Assembly: GCF_014049385.1 (NCBI RefSeq)
Contig: NZ_JACAOA010000010.1
Coordinates: 1-64,000, forward strand
Direction: 5' to 3'
Length of the DNA: 64,000 nucleotides
DNA from: Ruoffia halotolerans
GTDB taxonomy: Bacteria; Bacillota; Bacilli; Lactobacillales; Aerococcaceae
Made by a program: the position numbers and the translations under genes. The notes below the pieces were generated by a model. It did not search any database. It was not told where the DNA came from and saw only the letters and a list, made by a program, of their open reading frames with translations. Positions 58,967-64,000 of this stretch are shown here, one piece after another; within the stretch, counting starts at the first letter, position 1, and each line of letters begins with the position of its first letter.

Positions 58967-59725
58967 ATGAAATTCATTACTTTTGATTCATCAACAAAGG
59001 CGCTGTCCGTGGCTTTAGCCGAGGGTGAGCAGCCGACGGATTTTACTATAAAAGCCTCAACCACAACCTTGGGCAAGCGTCAGCACGGCCAGACACTCGC
59101 ACCTGCGGTTGAAAATATTTTAAAGCAAGTCGATTGGAAAATGAGTGATATTGACGCAATTATTGTCGGAAACGGGCCGGGCTCATACACGGGACTGCGC
59201 ATCGGTGTGACCTTCGCAAAAGTATGGGCGAACGCGACGAAGTTGCCTCTATATAGCGTTTCCTCGCTGGCTTTAATGGCTGGATCGGCTTCAAAACAGA
59301 CCGATTTTGTCCTACCAATTATGGATGCCCGGCGCCAGACGGCTTATACCGCTTTGTATCAATATGATAACCAGGCTGTTTTACAAGCCGTTGAGCCCGA
59401 TCAACATATAAAATTCGAAGAATTTTTAGCGAAAATTAAAAAACACATAAATCCAAACTGTGAGCTAACATTAATCGGAACCGACATTGATGAATTTGTG
59501 GAAATGGCAAGCCGTCAGTTGCCGACGACTAAACTCACAGTTATCGATGACTGGAACGCTTATCCACATACAGTGAACGCTTTTGGAAAAGTCCCTTGGA
59601 CGCAAATTGAGGAGCCTACCTTATTAGCACCTAATTATGCACACGCGACTTTGGCGGAACAAGAATGGGCGGAGAAATCGGACAGCGATACTCTCAATCC
59701 AGACGAACTTATTGATTTTAAATGA
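58967..59725 (+). CDS. tsaB: t6A biosynthesis protein TsaB
   Basis: 252 aa, ASKHA fold. The start MKFITFDSSTKALSVAL and the GNGPGSYTGLRIGVTFAK block are diagnostic. TsaB forms a complex with TsaD and TsaE to make N6-threonylcarbamoyladenosine on tRNAs reading ANN codons. AAAGGAGG precedes the ATG. First gene of tsaB-rimI-GNAT-tsaD; an extended -10 lies near 58925. Confidence 0.93.
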   Translation: MKFITFDSSTKALSVALAEGEQPTDFTIKASTTTLGKRQHGQTLAPAVENILKQVDWKMSDIDAIIVGNGPGSYTGLRIGVTFAKVWANATKLPLYSVSSLALMAGSASKQTDFVLPIMDARRQTAYTALYQYDNQAVLQAVEPDQHIKFEEFLAKIKKHINPNCELTLIGTDIDEFVEMASRQLPTTKLTVIDDWNAYPHTVNAFGKVPWTQIEEPTLLAPNYAHATLAEQEWAEKSDSDTLNPDELIDFK

Positions 59726-59759
59726 TTAAATTTTTGATAGAAAGTTGTAGGTAAGTGTG

Positions 59760-60332
59760 ATGCAAGAATTTATTAGACGCATTCAAAATGCGAGGCAAGT
59801 GAATCATATTATCATGGACAGAATTCGGCCAATAATTGATGATGAGCCTCTATGGAGCCGTTCGGACCAGTCTTTTAGCTTACGACTTGCGAAAGCTGAG
59901 GACGTACCGCTTTTTATAGAATTGGAAAATGATGCCTACAAAGGCTTCCACGCCTGGACTCAACAAGATTTCGAACACGATTGGTTTAGAAATCCGTATT
60001 GCGTCTATATTTTAGTGGAAGATACGACCGATAAAGAGGTCGTAGCCATGATTTCAGGGCGGTTTCTTGCTAAAGGTGCGCACATCAGTCATTTATTAGT
60101 CCGGGAAAAATATCAAAACCAAAGACTCGGCTCAAAATTACTCGACTTGTGGATTCGCTTAGCTGAAATCGAAGAAGTGCCAATAATTACGCTCGAAGTA
60201 CGCGAATCTAACACGATTGCGCAAAATTTATATTATGGACAAAATTTTAAGAAGCATGGCATCAAGGAAAATTATTATTCAGACAACAAAGAAACAGCCT
60301 TTTTATTAAAACGGGAGATGCCTAATGCTTAA
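59760..60332 (+). CDS. rimI: RimI-like N-acetyltransferase
   Basis: About 190 aa (GTG 59757 or ATG 59760; the adjacent AGGTAAG site does not decide). GNAT fold with the acetyl-CoA loop KYQNQRLGSKLL and ESNTIAQNLYYGQNFKKHGI, typical of RimI alanine acetyltransferases. About 50 residues precede the GNAT core (FIRRIQNARQVNHIIMDRIR), an extension compared with E. coli RimI (148 aa). It overlaps the next GNAT gene by 8 nt. Confidence 0.82.
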   Translation: MQEFIRRIQNARQVNHIIMDRIRPIIDDEPLWSRSDQSFSLRLAKAEDVPLFIELENDAYKGFHAWTQQDFEHDWFRNPYCVYILVEDTTDKEVVAMISGRFLAKGAHISHLLVREKYQNQRLGSKLLDLWIRLAEIEEVPIITLEVRESNTIAQNLYYGQNFKKHGIKENYYSDNKETAFLLKREMPNA

Positions 60333-60735
60333 ACAAATTGAGCGCAATTTTATTATGGAAAGTTTACATGACTTTGGGTGGACACCAGAACAGTTCGAAA
60401 GTGAGTTAACAAACCGCTTCATGCGCTACTGGTTTTTGTGCGACGGTGATACGATTCAAGGTTACGTTGCTGGGCAAGTGTTGTTCAACGAACTCGAAGT
60501 CTTGCGCGTATACATTCATCCGCGATTTCGCGGGCGCCGTTTAGGAAATAGTTTATTGAAAAAGGCTTTAAAAGATGTTGACAGTGCCTTTCTAGAGGTG
60601 CGCAGCCAACACCAAGTGGCGATAAGATTGTATCAAAGCGTGGGGTTTGAGTTGGTGTCAGTGAGAGAGAATTATTATTCAAATCCGCAGGACGATGCGG
60701 TGAATATGCTTTGGCGAAAGGAGGAGATCGAGTGA
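60325..60735 (+). CDS. Second RimI-like GNAT acetyltransferase
   Basis: 136 aa, a compact GNAT domain. [13 protein letters not shown] is the acetyl-CoA loop and [20 protein letters not shown] the C-terminal part. It lies between rimI and tsaD, overlapping both. Whether it or the previous gene acetylates ribosomal protein S18 cannot be told from sequence. Confidence 0.85.
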   Translation: MLKQIERNFIMESLHDFGWTPEQFESELTNRFMRYWFLCDGDTIQGYVAGQVLFNELEVLRVYIHPRFRGRRLGNSLLKKALKDVDSAFLEVRSQHQVAIRLYQSVGFELVSVRENYYSNPQDDAVNMLWRKEEIE

Positions 60736-61754
60736 GTGAATCATTAATATTAGCTATTGAAACAAGTTGTGACGAGACCAGTGTGGCGGTCATTAGAGAC
60801 GGGCGAGAAATCTTATCAAATATCGTTGCATCACAAATAAAAAGTCACATGCGATTCGGCGGTGTCGTACCCGAAGTGGCGAGCCGTCACCATGTGGAGC
60901 AAATTACCCAAGTGATTGATATGGCTTTAGAAGAAAGTGGGCACGGCGTCCCAGACATGGACGCAATCGCGGTTACACAAGGGCCCGGACTCGTGGGCGC
61001 TTTATTAGTTGGGGTGACAGCTGGAAAATCTCTAGCGATGGTGTATAACAAACCCTTACTCGCTGTCAACCATTTAGCGGGTCATATTTATGCCAGTCAA
61101 TTAGTTAAACCGCTGAAGTTTCCATTAATGGCGCTGATTGTCAGTGGTGGACATACGGAACTCGTTTATATGAAAGAAGAATTTTCATTTGAAATTATCG
61201 GTGAAACGCAAGATGACGCCGTTGGTGAGGCTTACGATAAAGTGGGACGGATTCTAGACTTGCCTTACCCCGCTGGAAAATATTTAGACGAGTTAGCCGG
61301 TAAAGGGAATCCTGAAGCATACGCAATTCCGCGTGCGATGATACACGAGGACAATTTTGACTTCAGCTTTTCCGGCATGAAAAGTGCCGTAATGAATACT
61401 GTGCACAACGCGAAACAGCGTGGCGATGAGATTGTGCCTGAAGACTTAGCTGCAAGCTTCCAAGCTGCAGCCGTAGAAGTTTTGGTAGAAAAAGCAAGCA
61501 AAGCTTTGCGCGAACATACAGAAGTTTGCCAATTTATCTTAGCTGGTGGAGTAGCAGCCAACTCCGGACTGCGCGGGGAGTTGTCAACGCGCCTAGCGAC
61601 TGAATTTCCAGATGTAGAATTAATTATCCCACCCTTAAAATTGTGCGGAGATAATGCAGCGATGATCGGAACCAGCGCACATCATATGTTTGCCGACAAA
61701 GACTTCAGTGAATTAGATATCAATGCGATCCCTGGTTTGATGTTAGGTGAGTAG
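60732..61754 (+). CDS. tsaD: t6A transferase TsaD
   Basis: 340 aa from GTG 60732, set by AAAGGAGGAGAT just upstream and by the family start [18 protein letters not shown]; an upstream frame opens at 60711. The metal-binding HLAGHIYAS, the GGHTELV block and the C-terminal [10 protein letters not shown] are intact. It transfers the threonylcarbamoyl group to A37 of tRNA. It overlaps the GNAT gene by 4 nt and ends in a terminator. Confidence 0.95.
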   Translation: MSESLILAIETSCDETSVAVIRDGREILSNIVASQIKSHMRFGGVVPEVASRHHVEQITQVIDMALEESGHGVPDMDAIAVTQGPGLVGALLVGVTAGKSLAMVYNKPLLAVNHLAGHIYASQLVKPLKFPLMALIVSGGHTELVYMKEEFSFEIIGETQDDAVGEAYDKVGRILDLPYPAGKYLDELAGKGNPEAYAIPRAMIHEDNFDFSFSGMKSAVMNTVHNAKQRGDEIVPEDLAASFQAAAVEVLVEKASKALREHTEVCQFILAGGVAANSGLRGELSTRLATEFPDVELIIPPLKLCGDNAAMIGTSAHHMFADKDFSELDINAIPGLMLGE

Positions 61755-61772
61755 GGAAAATAAGAATAGGAC

Positions 61773-61809
61773 AGGCCTCTGAGGAAATTAACCTCAGAGG
61801 CCTTTTTTT
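61773..61809 (+). terminator. Terminator of the tsa operon
   Basis: AGGCCTCTGAGG and CCTCAGAGGCCT form a 12-bp perfect stem, then seven Ts. Confidence 0.92.
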
Positions 61810-61815
61810 ATAGCA

Positions 61816-61897
61816 TGCGGGGCGTCGAGAGGCGTCGCGACGTACCGCAAATCCGAATACGTAGCGTCGCGCCTTATCACGACACTCCGCAAGCCGG
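61816..61897. repeat. Family 3 repeat block E, two 42-bp units
   Basis: Cores at 61824 (GTCGAG) and 61866 (GTCGCG), 42 bp apart, directly after the tsa operon terminator. Confidence 0.75.
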
Positions 61898-61947
61898 TAA
61901 AAGCGATAAATTTAGTTGTATATGTTGACCTGTGGATAAACATCGAG

Positions 61948-62286
61948 TTATTCGGACTTATCTTCATTTTCTATTTCCACATCGACTACCTCACGTTGGT
62001 ACTCTTCTTCATTATAGATAAAGACATTTCGGAAAATTTTCAAAATGGGACGCATCAGCAGAAAAAAGCCACCTACTAAGTATGCGATATTTCCGATTAT
62101 AACGGGTGCTCCTAGAATATTTGAAATACTCCCTATAAAATATAAGCCACCGGTAAGAATATCATTGATTAAAGAAATCATTGTATAGTAATTTTGAAAA
62201 TAAATTCGAAAGCGTCCTGACTTGATGATAACGTCTTCTTTTTTATCAAGGTGTGGCTCGCGTTCCTTATGTTTGATTTCAGGCAT
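61948..62286 (-). CDS. YrhK-like small membrane protein
   Basis: About 112 aa from ATG 62286, chosen for GGAGGAAC upstream; the frame opens at 62319. A charged N-terminus (EIKHKEREPHLDKKE) is followed by RFRIYFQNYYTMISLINDIL, two hydrophobic helices and RPILKIFRNVFIY, the pattern of YrhK-domain proteins. The C-terminus is acidic (EIENEDKSE). Function unknown. It is monocistronic and flanked by repeats on both sides. Confidence 0.65.
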   Translation of the reverse strand: MPEIKHKEREPHLDKKEDVIIKSGRFRIYFQNYYTMISLINDILTGGLYFIGSISNILGAPVIIGNIAYLVGGFFLLMRPILKIFRNVFIYNEEEYQREVVDVEIENEDKSE

Positions 62287-62789
62287 GGTAGTTCCTCCTT
62301 TAGTTGACCATGGGTACATTCATTATACATATTCGAATTTGGGATTGCGATTGAAAGGGTGTATGGATAGGCGGTTGCTTTAGATGAACAATCGCTATTC
62401 ACCATGAACTGCAAATCCGAATGCGGAGCGTCGTGCACGCCCGTGACGTACCGCAAACTCGAATGCGGAGTGTCGTGCACGCTCGCGACGTACCGCAAAC
62501 TCGAATGCGGAGTGTCGTGCCCGCTCACGACGTACCGCAAACTCAAATGCGGAGTGTCGTGCTCGCTCACGACGTACCGCAAACTCAAATGCGGAGTGTC
62601 GTGCCCGCTCACAACGTACCGCAGACCAATTTCCGTAGCGTCGTGCTGACTCACGACACTTCGTATCCATGTTTGCAGTTCATCGCGCCGATCCGCGACG
62701 CCCAAACCCACTAGCCAATCGCATGTTCCAATAGAATTTTTATCCAGAATGTATTAAAATTAAGTAATTAAATTCAAGAGGGGGCTAAT
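62287..62789. other. Intergenic region dominated by repeat block F
   Basis: 503 bp. Block F (62414-62705) fills most of it. The left part carries the promoter of the minus-strand YrhK-like gene; the right part (62710-62789) carries the promoter and AGAGGGGG site of the next gene. Confidence 0.7.
62414..62705. repeat. Family 3 repeat block F, seven 42-bp units
   Basis: Cores at 62430, 62472, 62514, 62556, 62598, 62640 and 62682, an exact 42-bp period. In the central units GACGTACCGCAAACTC(G/A)A is followed by ATGCGGAGTGTCGTG, so each unit holds two interleaved palindromes: GTCGTG...CACGAC and CCGCA...TGCGG. The five left units are far more alike than units in other blocks, suggesting recent expansion. 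Confidence 0.92.
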
Positions 62790-63470
62790 ATGTACGAACA
62801 ATGGATAGCGATGGAGCAATTTTATTATGGATATTTTGCTTGGGGTTTATTAGTCGTAATTATTCTATCTATTTTACTAGTTTCCTGTCTCTATTATGTT
62901 AATTTATTAATCCCAAAAATAATACTCATTCTAACCCTTATCGCTTTCACAATATTTGGGGTAGGAGTTGTTCGGGGATATTCTCAATACGGTGATTTAA
63001 TTGAGCAAGCGAGTAAAGAGTCTGCCGCAATTCGCAACTTCAAACGAACATTTTTCATGATTGATATGCCGTACCAAGCTATGGAAATGAGAGCCTACCG
63101 GGATGGGTATTTTGATGAAGGCTTTGAAGCGGTTGGTTTTTACGAGAAAATGTCTGTCAGCGAGCCGGTTGAATATTTAGGAGCGACGCAACAAGGTGGG
63201 TACGTCTTTCGAATTGGAGGGAGCGAGTATGTAGTGAGCCAGGCCTGGGTGCGATTCTCCGATGAAGTCAACCAGGCTGTGCGAATCGGCACACAATATC
63301 AAGTCGCAGATCCGCGTTTCATTGAGCTCGGATTTGTGGAAAAATCGCGAGTCCTGCTTGATGAGTATATTGTCCCAAGCCAAGCGGAAAATCATATGGC
63401 CGATAAGCCAGTCGAAACCGCTGCTCAACTTCAGGCGCGGGGGCTTGTGAAAGGCTGGGTAGTCCCGTAA
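62790..63470 (+). CDS. Hypothetical membrane protein
   Basis: 226 aa, family not recognised. Two hydrophobic helices (about 14-39 and 42-62) are separated by a very short turn; then comes a soluble domain of about 160 aa, probably outside the membrane, with FKRTFFMIDMPYQAMEMRAY and GGYVFRIGGSEYVVSQAWVR. The start is supported by AGAGGGGGC. Monocistronic with a terminator. It could be a small surface-exposed anchored protein. Confidence 0.6.
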   Translation: MYEQWIAMEQFYYGYFAWGLLVVIILSILLVSCLYYVNLLIPKIILILTLIAFTIFGVGVVRGYSQYGDLIEQASKESAAIRNFKRTFFMIDMPYQAMEMRAYRDGYFDEGFEAVGFYEKMSVSEPVEYLGATQQGGYVFRIGGSEYVVSQAWVRFSDEVNQAVRIGTQYQVADPRFIELGFVEKSRVLLDEYIVPSQAENHMADKPVETAAQLQARGLVKGWVVP

Positions 63471-63489
63471 TTTTATAAAATGAAACCAA

Positions 63490-63525
63490 AAAACCTCTGG
63501 GAAAATATATCCTCAGAGGTATTTT
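63490..63525 (+). terminator. Terminator after the hypothetical membrane protein gene
   Basis: ACCTCTG (63493-63499) pairs with CAGAGGT (63514-63520), then ATTTTT. Confidence 0.75.
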
Positions 63526-63528
63526 TGG

Positions 63529-63572
63529 GATTTCCGTAGCGTCGTGCACGCTCACGACACTCCGCATCCATC
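63529..63572. repeat. Single family 3 unit (G)
   Basis: TTTCCGTAGC then GTCGTGCACGCTCACGAC and ACTCCGCA: one unit of the 42-bp family, again right after a terminator. Confidence 0.75.
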
Positions 63573-63582
63573 AACTCTCAAC

Positions 63583-63619
63583 AAAAAACACCAAACCTCT
63601 CACAAAGTTTGGTGTTTTT
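63583..63619. terminator. Bidirectional terminator at the ABC-F gene 3' end
   Basis: AAAAACACCAAAC and GTTTGGTGTTTTT pair perfectly around a 10-nt loop, with runs usable on both strands. Confidence 0.88.
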
Positions 63620-63631
63620 CCCGTACTATAT

Positions 63632-64000
63632 CTAAATCTCAATTCCCGGATGCTCTTCCATGAAAGCCTCAAGTTCAATACTTGCCTCTTCCCAAGTTTC
63701 CAGCGCATTGGTTTGGCGCTCGTTGGCTTGAATCAATTTTTTATTCAAATCAGCTAACTCAGGTTGGTCATTGGCTTCATTCGCCGTAATCATGTCCGCT
63801 TCAAGCTTTGTGATCAAGGCATCCATGGCTTCACTTTCTGCCATTGCCTCATCGACTTTAGTTTGAAGTTTCCGCAAGTCCTTTTTCAAAGCTTTTGTTT
63901 CTTCATAAGTGAACTGGTTTTGAGACATTTCCTTAGTAGGAGTGGGCTCGACCTGACTATCCTGCTCACGTAAAGCTTCGATTTCCTCTAACTCACGTTT
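63632..64000 (-). CDS. ABC-F ATPase, C-terminal part (partial)
   Basis: The frame runs off the window at 64000, so the start is missing; 122 codons are visible. They encode only a charged coiled coil (LKKDLRKLQTKVDEAMAESE, later LADLNKKLIQANERQTNAL and a WEEASIELEAFMEEHPGIEI end), which matches the C-terminal domain of Uup/YdiF-type ABC-F proteins. These act on ribosomes or DNA junctions. The ATPase cores are outside the window, so the call rests on the coiled-coil tail. An internal Met at 63928 is not the start. Confidence 0.6.
   Translation of the reverse strand, partial: KRELEEIEALREQDSQVEPTPTKEMSQNQFTYEETKALKKDLRKLQTKVDEAMAESEAMDALITKLEADMITANEANDQPELADLNKKLIQANERQTNALETWEEASIELEAFMEEHPGIEI

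Noticed and set aside
62421..62714. Long open frames on both strands with a 14-residue repeat (MRSVVHARDVPQTR-type)
   Set aside because: A 42-bp repeat is a multiple of three, so any frame lacking a stop in one unit stays open through the array. Several frames on both strands are open at once, and there is no ribosome binding site. The same applies near 48458-48715, 55642-56091 and 62178-62711.

Overview
The window looks like a chromosome segment of a low-GC Gram-positive bacterium of the Lactobacillales, probably near the Aerococcaceae or Carnobacteriaceae. The evidence is the AGGAGG ribosome binding sites, a T-box on proS, CopY/CopB copper control, Leloir genes ordered galK-galT-galE, Msm-type sugar ABC genes and a tsaB-rimI-rimI-tsaD operon. 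The placement is from gene style only; no rRNA is present. I saw no tRNA, CRISPR array or intact transposase.

Layout. 1-2 kb: a 42-bp tandem repeat, then gloB, sixA and a small unknown gene. 2-5 kb: a calcium-type P-type ATPase. 5-5.8 kb: a broken CPBP protease gene. 5.9-8.5 kb: copY-copB with two cop boxes. 8.5-9.9 kb: a NERD/zinc-ribbon protein followed by eleven 41-bp hairpin repeats. 10-13.4 kb: DUF924, a LURP-one protein, signal peptidase and T-box-controlled proS. 13.5-17.7 kb (minus): a polar amino-acid ABC transporter co-transcribed with a UroD-family protein. 18-22 kb: an unusual pfkA, tkt and a SorC regulator. 23-39.6 kb: a galactoside region with galM, an acetyltransferase, galKTE, GH36 alpha-galactosidase, an AraC regulator, an MsmEFGK-like ABC transporter and LacZ. 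39.9-41.4 kb: a hydroxyisobutyrate-type dehydrogenase and a HAD phosphatase. 41.6-44 kb: a decayed zone with a broken PTS EIIC and ruined copies of a ribokinase-thioesterase pair. 44-48.4 kb: a LytS/LytR pair and CstA, which together resemble a pyruvate-sensing and uptake module. 48.8-55.7 kb: a five-gene operon behind Pho-box-like repeats, encoding an ABC importer, a GDPD-DUF218 fusion and a metallophosphoesterase. 56-57.4 kb: the intact ribokinase-thioesterase pair. 57.7-58.7 kb: a second NERD/zinc-ribbon protein. 59-61.8 kb: the t6A operon. 62-64 kb: two small membrane proteins and the C-terminus of an ABC-F protein.

Three things stand out. First, the 48.8-55.7 kb operon reads as a phosphate-starvation system that imports and then cleaves a phosphodiester, and I do not recognise it as a described system. 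Second, three unrelated intergenic repeat families share a 41-42 bp period and hairpin design; four-unit blocks of one family bracket the phosphodiester operon and the second NERD gene. The two NERD paralogues share an upstream element and both lie beside repeat arrays. Third, the PfkA has histidine in place of both arginines that hold the 6-phosphate of fructose-6-phosphate and has lost most effector-site arginines.

The galactoside genes form one pathway: ABC uptake, hydrolysis by alpha- and beta-galactosidase, then GalM-GalK-GalT-GalE. The galK and sugar-binding-protein promoters carry the same operator-like element just after the -10 box.
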